From Bacillota bacterium (GTDB lineage: Bacteria > Bacillota > Clostridia > Acetivibrionales > DTU013): a stretch of 60,052 bases of DNA. The notes beneath the pieces were generated by a model. It was given only the letters and a program-made list of their open reading frames with translations, ran no database searches and was not told the DNA's origin. The DNA is taken from contig JAEYRV010000002.1 in NCBI GenBank assembly GCA_023435305.1, forward strand, positions 1 through 60,052, given 5' to 3'. The position numbers were made by a program, and so were the translations under genes. Positions 1 to 8,716 of this stretch are shown here, one piece after another. Position 1 is the first letter of the stretch, and each line of letters begins with the position of its first letter.

Positions 1-22
1 TGTGCTCAGAGCCTTACTTCGG

Positions 23-121
23 TTGCCGAAAGTTATGCACTTTACTTGCCGGAAATTATGCACTTTACTTGCCGAAAACTCTGACATTACCTTGCCGAAA
101 ATTGTGCACTTTACCTTGCCG
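23..121. repeat. Four 23-bp direct repeats (transposon-end-like)
   Basis: Four head-to-tail units begin at 23, 46, 69 and 92 and a partial fifth (TTGCCG) ends at 121. Units share TTGCCGAAA followed by a TGCACTTTAC-type tail; the third is the most diverged. Such arrays are typical of transposase-binding repeats inside the ends of IS21-like elements, but no transposase gene is present here, so this may be a solo end. The family assignment is an inference. Confidence 0.6.
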
Positions 122-247
122 TTTACACTAATAAGAATTGATTCGGATGGAAATGAAAGTGTATATGCATCTAAATAAATCTTATGAGTAGAACGTTAAT
201 ACAAATTCTAATTTATTTAATTGAATATAACTGATTCCTGAAAATTT

Positions 248-287
248 GCGGGTGTATTTTCTAACGAAGATACCCCGCTTTTTTTAT
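248..287 (+). terminator. Rho-independent terminator
   Basis: GCGGG and GTAT on the left pair with ATAC and CCCGC on the right, with one bulged T, and a run of seven T follows. It lies upstream of the truncated gene at 333 and would end transcription from whatever lay to the left. Confidence 0.6.
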
Positions 288-332
288 GCCCTTTTTTAGT
301 GGCTCATACTAAAACGAATGGAGGAAATCAAA

Positions 333-848
333 ATGGCAAACGAAACAATGCGTATCTTTTTCCCTCTGAAAATTTTCAGCTATCCTCAGTATGACTGCTC
401 GGAGGATGAGCGGGAGGATATCTTGTCCAGGGATGCGGTGTCATATGAGGATCAAATCCTCGCTGCCATAGCAAAGGAGAACCGGCACTTTGAAAATGAC
501 CGAGGTCTTGCCGAGTACATTCACGACGAAGCTCTTAAAGAAAAGGTGCATAGTCTGTACCCGACAGTGGAGGTTGTTGATGGCGAGCTGTGGGGAGTCA
601 TGACTGCAGGACTGAAGGAGACTCTCACCGGAGAAGAAACCGCTGCGCTTATGGACTATGTGTGCGGTCAGAACTCTGATGGTTATGTACTGAAAAATAA
701 TATGCGACGAAGAAGACCAAAAAGCAGGTTAATATCTACACTTATGGTGCTTTCATCATCGCATATGATTCTGCTTTTTACACAAGCCTTGAGAGTTTTC
801 GAATCAAATCCTCATCATCATTCCAATCGGCGAGTGTGGAGCCTGTGA
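333..848 (+). pseudogene. Mobile-element hypothetical protein, 3' end replaced by RIT terminus
   Basis: The ATG at 333 follows a GGAGG site at 319-323. About 115 codons look genuine: an acidic protein with the stretch DRGLAEYIHDEAL and ending in DYVCGQNS. It resembles small uncharacterised proteins of Firmicutes conjugative or integrative elements whose C-termini continue after GQNSDG with a short beta-rich tail; that tail is missing. From 677 on the frame reads through the inverted repeat of the RIT element and stops at 848, so the last ~57 residues are element DNA. The missing 3' end is not on the far side of the element. Function unknown. Confidence 0.6.
677..770 (+). repeat. RIT left terminal inverted repeat (94 bp)
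   Basis: It starts TGATGGTTATG and matches the reverse complement of 4073-4166 at 88 of 94 positions. Similarity stops abruptly at both sides, which sets the element boundary. Confidence 0.85.
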
Positions 849-1809
849 TTTCGGGGTATGCGTTTTCCAAGGCATCGCGCTTACGCTCTGTATCAACACG
901 TGCATATACCTCCGTAGTTGCAATGTCAACATGCCCAAGGATATCGCGAATGTATATAAGATCAATTCCTGCTTGGTAAAGATGCATCGCTTTTGAGTGA
1001 CGAAAAATATGCGGCGAAATTGTAAAGTCAGGTAACAATGAAGACACATCTCTTGCACGTTTCTCATACTTTTCAAGAATATACGAAATGCCCTTGCGGG
1101 TATACGCCGCATGATGCCTATTCATAAATAATGGTCTGTCACATCCATATGGATTTTCAATTCGCTGATCTTCGAGATATCGGCTCAATAGACTGACGGT
1201 ATTTTTCATAAGAGGTACATGCCTTGTCTTTCGCCCCTTGCCTGTAAGCGTTACTATGGCGGGTGACTCTAACCGGAGATCCCTGACACGTAAATCGCAG
1301 AGCTCCTGTACTCTCGCGCCAGTATCATACAGGACTGTCATAAGCACCAATTCCCGGCGTTCATAAACATTTGCTTTGTCAGGCATTGAAAGAAGTAGCT
1401 TCAGCATGTCTGGGGTAAGGTATCCTATCACTGGCTTTGTACACCGTTTCTTTGGGATAGACAGTATCTTCTGGCAAAGAAGAAGGTGCTCTGGCGCTTC
1501 AATCTGGACATATTTAAAGAATGAATTGATGGCTGTTCTCCGATTGTTACGGGAAATGGGACTGCATCCCCGTGTTTTCTCTAACCAGTCATAATACTCT
1601 CTAACGAGGGTATCGGAGATCTTGGATAGAGTCAGCCGTTCCGGCTGGATACCTTTCTCAGTTTTGCAGAAAACCAAAAACAGCTTAAAGGTGTCCCTAT
1701 AGGTTCTAAGGGTGTTGCGACTGGAATTGCGCTGCCCGGCAAGGTAGTTAGTCAGATAGCGGGTGAGGTGGTAAGAAAAGTCACTCGGCTTCACACAAAT
1801 CACCTCCAA
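778..1809 (-). CDS. ritC: Tyrosine recombinase, third gene of RIT element
   Basis: A 343-aa XerC/XerD-type site-specific recombinase. The N-terminal ~105 residues form a SAM-like core-binding domain; the C-terminal catalytic domain holds Arg in YDTGARVQEL, HIFRH as the H-x-x-R box, LGH, and the nucleophilic Tyr in TTEVYARVD. The start overlaps the preceding recombinase by 29 bp, so the three genes are translationally coupled. The 3' end reaches almost to the left inverted repeat. In RIT elements all three recombinases are kept together and probably act jointly on the element ends; each one's separate role is not established. Confidence 0.85.
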   Translation of the reverse strand: MEVICVKPSDFSYHLTRYLTNYLAGQRNSSRNTLRTYRDTFKLFLVFCKTEKGIQPERLTLSKISDTLVREYYDWLEKTRGCSPISRNNRRTAINSFFKYVQIEAPEHLLLCQKILSIPKKRCTKPVIGYLTPDMLKLLLSMPDKANVYERRELVLMTVLYDTGARVQELCDLRVRDLRLESPAIVTLTGKGRKTRHVPLMKNTVSLLSRYLEDQRIENPYGCDRPLFMNRHHAAYTRKGISYILEKYEKRARDVSSLLPDFTISPHIFRHSKAMHLYQAGIDLIYIRDILGHVDIATTEVYARVDTERKRDALENAYPEITGSTLADWNDDEDLIRKLSRLV

Positions 1810-2788
1810 TCTCCGGTATCAAGTGAGGATAGCTTTCTTCCAGTCTGGTGGAAATGCTGGGGTACAGATCAGCCGTAAGTCTTAAATAATACGCCGTGTA
1901 GCGAAAAAGCGTATGCCCCATGTAAACCCGTAGATAAGGATAACAGGTGTTCAAATCTCTGCCCTCTTCAACCCACCGTTTCAGGCAATGAACGGCAAAG
2001 GTATGCCGTAAATCATGAATCCGAATAGGATTTCTGCGTCCCCCATGGGATATACCGGAATTTCTTAAAAATCTGCGGAAATTTCCATAGATGTTCATGT
2101 AAGTGATTTTTTCTCGCGGCGGTAATGGAAAGAAGTAGAGATATTCCTGCTTACCTCTATGTACTGCATCCCAATAATTCACGCATCGTAATCGCATTTC
2201 CTCCGACATGGGAACATAACGTTCGCTGCCGTTTTTTGATTCCCTGATTGTGAGAACTCCATGAATCAAATCAACATCACAGGTTTTAAGCGATATTGCC
2301 TCGGAACTACGAAGACCGCAGCAATAGAGCAAACGGAAAAATACTGGCATGATATGGTGGCGAAGTGGTGCCGCACATGTATATCGGCAATCATCTGTCG
2401 CAGCAAAAAATCTTTGAAGTTCATCCATACTGTATATATGCGGCGTATACCGGTGATCAGGCGGAAGAGTATTAACTGGGAAAACATATGCTGCAATTCC
2501 CATATTACATAGATACGTCCCTAGATGGCTAACCGGAGTCATTGAAAGTCGGATGGTTTTTGGTTTGCCGCTGCGACACGAGGAGAACCAATCCAACACC
2601 AGCTCCTTGCTGAGAATAGTTTGTTCTGGATAATGTCCAGTGCAAAAGCTATCAAAACGCTTGAGAACCACTGCTGGGCCATAGTATTCCAGTCCTAATC
2701 CGTGCTTCAATGCAATCAGGCCCTTAATGGCTTCCTTGAAACCACTTTGAAAAATGAAATTATTAAATTCAGCCATACGATTACTCAC
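1781..2788 (-). CDS. ritB: Tyrosine recombinase, second gene of RIT element
   Basis: A 335-aa phage-integrase-family protein. Catalytic signatures are CCGLRSSEAI (first Arg), RIHDLRHTF (H-x-x-R), MGHT and the Tyr within FRYTAYYLRLT. It overlaps the gene before it by 8 bp and the gene after it by 29 bp. Several residues between the box II motifs and the active Tyr differ from the flanking recombinases, so the three are ancient paralogues rather than a recent triplication. Confidence 0.85.
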   Translation of the reverse strand: MSNRMAEFNNFIFQSGFKEAIKGLIALKHGLGLEYYGPAVVLKRFDSFCTGHYPEQTILSKELVLDWFSSCRSGKPKTIRLSMTPVSHLGTYLCNMGIAAYVFPVNTLPPDHRYTPHIYSMDELQRFFAATDDCRYTCAAPLRHHIMPVFFRLLYCCGLRSSEAISLKTCDVDLIHGVLTIRESKNGSERYVPMSEEMRLRCVNYWDAVHRGKQEYLYFFPLPPREKITYMNIYGNFRRFLRNSGISHGGRRNPIRIHDLRHTFAVHCLKRWVEEGRDLNTCYPYLRVYMGHTLFRYTAYYLRLTADLYPSISTRLEESYPHLIPEIGGDLCEAE

Positions 2789-3992
2789 CGCCCTCTCCGA
2801 GGCTCAGTGCACAGTGACGCAGTCGCTCAATATCCGTTTGTAGATAAATGGCTGTAGAATTGGAGGAGGTATGTCCTAAAATGTCAGAGATCATGTGCAG
2901 TGAAGCATTATCTTGTAAGAGCGTAGTCGCCAGCGAATGCCGCAGGGAATGCATTCCATTTCTTCGCTTCTGAACAATAGGTAGCCGTGCACGTATCATA
3001 TATTTTTCAATTGTTTTGTACAAATGATTTCTCTCTGATAGGGGCCCATATGGAGCAAGGTGTGTCAAAAAGACATAGGGCGAATCTACTTGGGGACGAG
3101 CATTTTCCACATAATCAATGATTGCCCATCCTACGTCACGCAAAAGTGGAAGAGATATTGGCACTCCAGTTTTGGACTGAACGAATTCAATGGTATTTGA
3201 CGACCATTTCAGATTTTCAAATTTCAATTTTTTTAAATCACCGGAGCGGATTCCAAGGCGTGCTACCATCAATACCATGGCATAATCTCTTTTTTCGCTG
3301 GGATTGTTACGGTCAATAGCATTCAAAAGCGCAAATACTTCGTCCTTTGTCCAAAAGGAAGGTAATTTATGATGCTCTGTTTGCTTGATTCGCCCGATTT
3401 TGGCAGATAAATCATGAGGAATGTATTCATTTCTATATAGGTATCGTAAAAAAAGACGGACAGCCCCCAAGGTATGCTTGATCGTAACTGAGGAATAGTT
3501 CTGTAATGTGCTGATATACCCGAAGATATGAGCAGTCTCCATATGCACGATGTCGTTTAACCCGCTTTTCTCCAGATATGAAAGAAAGGTTGCACTATGT
3601 GCGAGGTAGTTGTCGATTGTACTGGCGGAATAATTAAATTCGGCAAGATGTGTGGCATATTGATTCAAGAGCTCATTATACGTCTTGTTTTCCAGCAAAT
3701 GTGCCACAGAGTAATATCTATTCAATATAATTCCGGAACGCTGATAACTATCAAGCAGCAGAATGCCCCGCTTCATAAAATTTCTGTACCGCTTTGCGCA
3801 TTGCTCGGCATCGCGTGAGGCGAGATATTCGTGGGCAACATCTAAATTAAATTCGTGACATCCAACTGAATCGAAATATCGGGTCATGCTGTTCCAGAAA
3901 TATCGGTAATTGTCAATACAGTATTGTGAATTGCCCCTCCTTTCAAGTACCTGTAAAGCCTCTGTGATTAGTTCCTCTACTGTCTTTTTCAT
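2781..3992 (-). CDS. ritA: Tyrosine recombinase, first gene of RIT element
   Basis: A 403-aa tyrosine recombinase, first in the operon. An N-terminal extension of about 100 residues precedes the core-binding domain. The catalytic part shows ARLGIRSGDL (Arg), MHSLRHSLATTL (H-x-x-R), ILGHTSSNST and Tyr in AIYLQTD. A GGAGG-type site (AGGAGGAATTCC) stands before the ATG. The promoter must lie in the 80 bp between the start and the right inverted repeat, possibly partly within the repeat. Confidence 0.85.
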   Translation of the reverse strand: MKKTVEELITEALQVLERRGNSQYCIDNYRYFWNSMTRYFDSVGCHEFNLDVAHEYLASRDAEQCAKRYRNFMKRGILLLDSYQRSGIILNRYYSVAHLLENKTYNELLNQYATHLAEFNYSASTIDNYLAHSATFLSYLEKSGLNDIVHMETAHIFGYISTLQNYSSVTIKHTLGAVRLFLRYLYRNEYIPHDLSAKIGRIKQTEHHKLPSFWTKDEVFALLNAIDRNNPSEKRDYAMVLMVARLGIRSGDLKKLKFENLKWSSNTIEFVQSKTGVPISLPLLRDVGWAIIDYVENARPQVDSPYVFLTHLAPYGPLSERNHLYKTIEKYMIRARLPIVQKRRNGMHSLRHSLATTLLQDNASLHMISDILGHTSSNSTAIYLQTDIERLRHCALSLGEGGE

Positions 3993-4072
3993 GGAATTCC
4001 TCCTGGATTTGAAGTGATTTCACAAAAAGTGAAATCCTATTCAAATCTTAAGGAAGTCCATGGAATTTGTAA

Positions 4073-4166
4073 AATTATATGTGACGATGAAAGCACCATA
4101 CGTGTAGGTATTAACCAGCTTTTTGGTCTTCTTCGTCGCATATTATTTTTCAGTACATAACCATCA
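4073..4166 (-). repeat. RIT right terminal inverted repeat (94 bp)
   Basis: Reverse complement of 677-770 with six substitutions. It lies just upstream of the first recombinase gene, so it may also carry promoter or operator sequence. Confidence 0.85.
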
Positions 4167-4186
4167 TTATGTGACATGTCACATAA
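4167..4186. repeat. 20-bp perfect palindrome at element junction
   Basis: A perfectly symmetric sequence centred on GACATGTC abuts the right end of the RIT element, directly before the recombinase fragment. It could be a recombinase binding or target site, or a regulator operator. Confidence 0.55.
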
Positions 4187-4187
4187 C

Positions 4188-4841
4188 TCCAAATTTGCTT
4201 TATCAGATATTATGGTATGCAAAGAATGCGGACAGCCTTACCGAAGGCAGGTTTGGTCGAAATACGGACAAAAAAGCGCCGTGTGGCGATGTGAGAATCG
4301 CCTGAAGAACGGGACCAAGAACTGCAAGCACTCCCCTACTTATAAAGAAGAAATCCTGCACGAAGCCATAATGACCGCAATCAACAGCGTCGTGGAAAAT
4401 CGCGGTGAGTTTGTCGAAGCCTTCCGCGAGAATGTCATCAGGGTCATCGGCAGCTACTCCACCAAGAATGTGCCTACCCAATACGATGGGCAGATAGAAA
4501 AGCTACAGGCAGAGATGCTGGCGCTAATAGAGGAAAACGCCCGGCAGGGTGCTGTTACAGAGGATTTTGACGAGAGGTATAAGGTAATCTCCGAGCAGAT
4601 AAACGCCCTGAAGCAGAAAAAGCTGGAGTTGGTGAGGGAGCAGAATATGGCTGAGAATTTTCAGAAGCGGCTTGACGATATGGATGCCTGCCTGAAGAAA
4701 ACCACCTGCGAAGTCAGGAACTTTGATAATGACCTTGTCAGGAGGCTCTTGCAAAGCATTAGGGCAGTTAAGGATGATCTTATTGAGATTCAATTCAAAT
4801 CCGGAATCGTGCTGAACCAGAGTGTATCATACTTTGATTAA
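4188..4841 (+). pseudogene. Large serine recombinase, C-terminal fragment
   Basis: The frame (open from 4176) encodes ~217 residues matching the C-terminal part of large serine recombinases: a zinc ribbon with CKECG and a later Cys in WRCENRLKNGTKNCKHSPT, then a coiled coil of about 110 residues rich in Glu, Lys and Leu. The catalytic resolvase domain and central recombinase domain (roughly 300 residues) are missing; the RIT element and palindrome occupy the position where they should be. It cannot be catalytic. It was probably the integrase of the element whose other remnant is the gene fragment at 333. Confidence 0.8.
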
Positions 4842-4849
4842 TAAATATA

Positions 4850-4881
4850 GCAGGGACAACGGGTTTGCCGGTAGTCCCTGC
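4850..4881 (+). terminator. Hairpin after recombinase fragment, weak terminator
   Basis: GCAGGGAC pairs perfectly with GTCCCTGC, and CGG/CCG extend the stem inside. There is no T-run afterwards, so termination would be weak or rho-dependent. From here to 5083 only AT-rich sequence with small ATGCAT palindromes was seen and no gene. Confidence 0.4.
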
Positions 4882-5083
4882 CGAAAAGCTACCCTGGCAA
4901 AAGCGCTCAGAACACTGAGAGCTTTGCGATGACAGGTTTTAAGCAAACTGAAGACTAACTACATAGAGGTTTTTATAATGGAGGATGAACAAAAGGACAT
5001 CATTTTCATGCATAATGCATTTCGGAATATATGCAGATATATTAAGCAGATATATTGGCTTGATGCAATTAAAAACAAATTAC

Positions 5084-5148
5084 TTGATTGAATGGCACCA
5101 CATGTGATATAATATATGCATATTATGTCTTACTAAATATGCATATAT
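5084..5148 (+). promoter_or_regulatory. fic/hsd promoter with 13-bp inverted-repeat operator
   Basis: A -35 TTGATT (5084-5089) and a perfect -10 TATAAT (5108-5113) are 18 bp apart. Just downstream, 5112-5124 and 5136-5148 form a perfect 13-bp inverted repeat around the core ATATGCATATT, covering the transcription start. This placement suggests a repressor operator. The Fic protein encoded directly downstream has a C-terminal winged-helix-like region and is a natural candidate for self-repression. Confidence 0.6.
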
Positions 5149-5159
5149 GGGGATTTGAA

Positions 5160-6206
5160 ATGAGAAATTATGATTATAGCTTTTTAGAAACGGTGGCAGT
5201 TCCAAGCGACGTAGTTTCTTTTTTAGTGCAGATACATGAGTTTAAAGGAAAACAGGCTAATTTTTATCGACAACAGCCGGATATATTATTAAAACTTGTT
5301 GAAGTAGCCAAAATCCAAAGCACTGGTGCATCCAACCGGATTGAGGGCATCCATACCTCTGACCAACGGCTACAGGAATTAAAGAGTGAGCATGTTGCGC
5401 CAGCAAACAGAGAAGAGGAAGAAATTCTTGGCTATCGAAATGTGTTGGATTCAATCCATGAAAGCCACGATTACATTTCTATAAAGCCAAATGTCATTTT
5501 ACAACTTCATCGGGATTTATATAAGTTTTCTCCGTACGGATTTGGTGGCTCTTTCAAAAGTGCAGATAACATCATCCAAGAAATAGATACTGCTGGGGTT
5601 AAGCGAGTTCGATTTCAGCCGGTGTCCGCCTATGAAACGGCGGATTCGGTCGACGCACTGTGTATAACCTATAACGAAGCCGTAGGTAGAAAAAAAGCCG
5701 AACCGCTGCTAGTTGATATTCTTTTTATACTAGATTTCCTTTGTATTCATCCGTTTAATGATGGAAATGGCCGCATGAGCCGATTGCTGACATTGCTATT
5801 GTTATATCGTCATGACTATATGGTCGGCAAATATATTAGCATTGAAGCCTTAATTGAAAAAACTAAGGACAGTTATTACTCAACATTACAGCAAAGCTCC
5901 GAGCATTGGCATGAGGGCAATAATGATATTTGGCCTTTTGTGAGATATATGCTGGGGGTTCTTCTCGCTGCCTATCGAGAGTTTGGATCAAGAGTGGCCG
6001 TTGTATCTGAGATAAAGATGACAAAAGAAGAACGAATCCGCAAGTTTGCAGAAGAAAAAGTAGGATTATTTACCAAAACTGAAATTACGCAAGCCTGCCC
6101 TGACATAGCGGTTACCACAATTGAAAAAGTATTGGGAGAGATGAAACGCGAAGGCATTGTAACAACCGTGGGTGCTGGTCGTGGAACCAAGTGGTTTAAA
6201 GTGTAG
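5160..6206 (+). CDS. fic: Fic-domain AMP transferase, class II
   Basis: A 348-aa Fic protein, expected to transfer AMP (or another nucleotide monophosphate) from a nucleotide onto a hydroxyl side chain. The active loop HPFNDGNGRMSR is complete (residues ~197-208). The inhibitory helix motif S-x-x-x-E-G is present N-terminally as SNRIEG (~58-63), making it a class II, self-inhibited Fic. The last ~60 residues resemble a winged helix (KTEITQACPDIAVTTIEKVLGEM). An upstream in-frame ATG at 5088 falls inside the promoter and is rejected; ATG 5160 has GGGGA seven bases before it. It stands first in the operon with type I restriction genes, a common association in Firmicutes; its target is unknown. 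Confidence 0.9.
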   Translation: MRNYDYSFLETVAVPSDVVSFLVQIHEFKGKQANFYRQQPDILLKLVEVAKIQSTGASNRIEGIHTSDQRLQELKSEHVAPANREEEEILGYRNVLDSIHESHDYISIKPNVILQLHRDLYKFSPYGFGGSFKSADNIIQEIDTAGVKRVRFQPVSAYETADSVDALCITYNEAVGRKKAEPLLVDILFILDFLCIHPFNDGNGRMSRLLTLLLLYRHDYMVGKYISIEALIEKTKDSYYSTLQQSSEHWHEGNNDIWPFVRYMLGVLLAAYREFGSRVAVVSEIKMTKEERIRKFAEEKVGLFTKTEITQACPDIAVTTIEKVLGEMKREGIVTTVGAGRGTKWFKV

Positions 6207-6274
6207 AAGCTGCAGCTTGAACAATGAAAAAGATTTCCTTCGTTGCTGACGAAAGTTTAAGGAGTAGACACAGA

Positions 6275-8716
6275 ATGGCTGTTAAGAAAAGCGAATTATA
6301 TACATCACTATGGAGTAGTTGCGATGAATTAAGAGGTGGCATGGATGCCTCTCTATATAAAGATTATGTTTTAACGCTGCTTTTTATCAAATATGTTACA
6401 GACCGATACAAAGGTGATCCGGATGCCGAGATTGAGATCCCCGAAAAAGGCGGCAGCTTCGATGACTTAATAGAGGCAAAATGTAAGTCCGATATTGGGG
6501 ATAGGATTAACAAGGTAATTCGCAAGTTGGCAGACGAAAATGACCTTGTCGGAATTATTGATCAAGCTGACTTTGACGATGACAGCAAGTTAGGTAGCGG
6601 AAAGGAAAAAGTAGATAAGTTATCAAATCTCGTTGCTATTTTTCAAGATGAAAAGTTGGACTTTAGAAAGAATCGAGCCGGTGGAGATGACATCATCGGT
6701 GATGCCTACGAGTACTTAATGCGTGAGTTTGCGCAAGAAAGTGGAAAAAGTAAGGGGCAGTTCTATACGCCCGCCGAAGTATCCCGCATTTTAGCTAAAG
6801 TGATCGGCATTAATAAAGCTACACGAGCGTCTTATACCGTATATGACCCAGCATGCGGATCAGGATCGCTACTGATTCGTGCTGCTGATGAAGCACCAAA
6901 CGGCATTACTATTTATGGTCAAGAATATGATCCAACCACCGCCGGCCTAGCAAAGATGAATCTCGTACTGCACAATAAGTCTACTGGTACTATTGCTAAT
7001 GCAAACACCTTGGCTGACCCGCGGTTTAAAACCGATGGAGTGCCAGATCGGTATGATTTTGCTGTTGCCAATCCTCCGTTTTCATATAAGTCGTGGAGCA
7101 ATGGCATAGATACTGGTGGAGATATACGCTTTCAGGATTATGGCGCTGTGCCACCAGAAAAAAACGGCGACTTTGCATGGCTGATGCACTTTATTTACTC
7201 GCTTAAGCCAGAAAAAGGAAAAGGTGCAATTATTTTGCCTCATGGCGTACTGTTTCGCGGTAATGCCGAAGCTGTTATTCGCGCAAAAATCATCGAGCGC
7301 CGTATCATTAAGGGTATTATCGGATTGCCAGCTAACTTATTCTACGGAACGGGGATACCGGCCTGTATCATTGTGCTGGACAAAGAGAACACAGCAAAAC
7401 GGAAAGGCATTTTTATGATTGATGCCAGCCGTGGTTTTGTAAAAGACGGTAATAAAAATCGCCTCCGGGAGCAGGATATCCGCAAGATTGTCGATTGCTT
7501 TAATGGGCAGATTGATATAGATGGGTATTCTAGGTTGGTTCCATACTCTGAGATCGAAAAGAAAAATGAGTGCAATTTAAATATTTCTCGCTACATTACC
7601 GCAGATGACAAAGAAGATTTGCAGGACATTGAAGCACATTTAAAAGGTGGGTTACCAAAGCGCGACATTGATGAACTACAGGTCTATTGGAATGCGTTTC
7701 CATCCCTGCGGAGGCAATTGTTCTCTGACTTTGGTAGGGATGGCTATTGCGAACTAAGTTTGCCCAGCGAGGATATTCGTAAAGTCGTTTTTGGTAACGT
7801 GGAATTTGAGAATTACGCCAAAGGCGTTGCAGAAGAATTCAACCATTGGAAATCCAATCAGTACACACGTTTTACGGAGCTTAAAAAAGGCGATGATCCC
7901 AAACAATTTTTAGAGCCTATATCCTCTGATATTCTTCAACAATTTTCACAGTTAACACTATTAGACAAATACGATGTATACCAGCAGCTTATGGAGTATT
8001 GGGAAGAAACCATGCAGGACGATGTATACGCTGTTGCCTACGATGGCTGGGAAGCCGGTAACGAGGTTGTAAAAGAATATGCCACTAAGAAGAACAAGGA
8101 CGGCACTGTTTCCCGCACTGACCGTGTCAAGTCATGGGAAGGCCGAATGATCCCCAAGTCTTTGATAATTGATGTCTATTTCCCTGAAGAGAGAGATGCC
8201 CTCAGCCGTTTGGAAGCAGAGCGGGATGAAGTATTGCAACAAATGGAGGAAATGAGAAACGAATATGGTGGTGAAGACGGCCTGCTCTCCGAAGTAATAA
8301 TTAAAGATAAAATTACTGCAAAGCGGTTAAAGGAAAGAATCAAAGAAATACAGAACAGCGCTGATGATGCGGAGGAGTTGGTGTTGCTCCAGAGGTATGA
8401 AATACTGCAAAGTAACGAGAATACTTATAATACTGCGATTAAAAATGCTGTAATTGCACTTGAAAAAGTGGTCTTAGAGCAATATCAGGCAATGAGCTGG
8501 GAAGAAATTCAAGAGCTTGTTATTGATAAAAAGTGGTGTAATGCACTATTTGATCGTGTTGACACCCTGTTTTCCATGCTGTCACATCATTTGGCGGAAC
8601 GCATTACCGTGCTCTCAGAACGATACGCCAAAACGTTGCCGGAGTTGGAATTAAGAGTAGATGAATTTGAGAAAAGAGTGAAATCTCATCTAGAAAGGAT
8701 GGGGTTTGTATGGTAA
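6275..8716 (+). CDS. hsdM: Type I restriction-modification system DNA methyltransferase subunit M
   Basis: An 813-aa N6-adenine methyltransferase. The N-terminus SELYTSLWSSCDELRGGMD is typical of HsdM. QFYTPAEVSRIL precedes motif I DPACGSGSLL (~191) and motif IV NPPF (~266). After the catalytic domain (to ~470) comes a long C-terminal extension with a coiled coil (~640-720), which makes it larger than the classical ~500-aa HsdM and closer to the long clostridial subtype. The start at 6275 is preferred over an in-frame ATG at 6224 because AAGGAG lies ten bases before it and family similarity begins there. It methylates the host sites chosen by HsdS and is needed for restriction by HsdR. Confidence 0.92.
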   Translation: MAVKKSELYTSLWSSCDELRGGMDASLYKDYVLTLLFIKYVTDRYKGDPDAEIEIPEKGGSFDDLIEAKCKSDIGDRINKVIRKLADENDLVGIIDQADFDDDSKLGSGKEKVDKLSNLVAIFQDEKLDFRKNRAGGDDIIGDAYEYLMREFAQESGKSKGQFYTPAEVSRILAKVIGINKATRASYTVYDPACGSGSLLIRAADEAPNGITIYGQEYDPTTAGLAKMNLVLHNKSTGTIANANTLADPRFKTDGVPDRYDFAVANPPFSYKSWSNGIDTGGDIRFQDYGAVPPEKNGDFAWLMHFIYSLKPEKGKGAIILPHGVLFRGNAEAVIRAKIIERRIIKGIIGLPANLFYGTGIPACIIVLDKENTAKRKGIFMIDASRGFVKDGNKNRLREQDIRKIVDCFNGQIDIDGYSRLVPYSEIEKKNECNLNISRYITADDKEDLQDIEAHLKGGLPKRDIDELQVYWNAFPSLRRQLFSDFGRDGYCELSLPSEDIRKVVFGNVEFENYAKGVAEEFNHWKSNQYTRFTELKKGDDPKQFLEPISSDILQQFSQLTLLDKYDVYQQLMEYWEETMQDDVYAVAYDGWEAGNEVVKEYATKKNKDGTVSRTDRVKSWEGRMIPKSLIIDVYFPEERDALSRLEAERDEVLQQMEEMRNEYGGEDGLLSEVIIKDKITAKRLKERIKEIQNSADDAEELVLLQRYEILQSNENTYNTAIKNAVIALEKVVLEQYQAMSWEEIQELVIDKKWCNALFDRVDTLFSMLSHHLAERITVLSERYAKTLPELELRVDEFEKRVKSHLERMGFVW

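Larger units (their letters stand above)
677..4166 (-). mobile_element. RIT (recombinase-in-trio) element
   Basis: Three overlapping tyrosine recombinase genes in one orientation lie between 94-bp inverted repeats (677-770 and 4073-4166, six mismatches). This is the defining layout of RIT elements, which carry nothing besides the three recombinases. All three proteins keep the Arg, H-x-x-R and Tyr catalytic positions, so the element may still be active. No target duplication is visible. The flanks are unrelated gene fragments, so either a deletion happened after insertion or the element entered an already rearranged site. Confidence 0.85.

Noticed and set aside
5088..5159. Upstream in-frame start for the Fic protein
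   Set aside because: It lies between and over the -35 and -10 elements and has no ribosome site; ATG 5160 has GGGGA at the right distance.
6224..6274. Earlier start for HsdM
   Set aside because: Similarity to HsdM begins at MAVKKSELY and AAGGAG precedes 6275.
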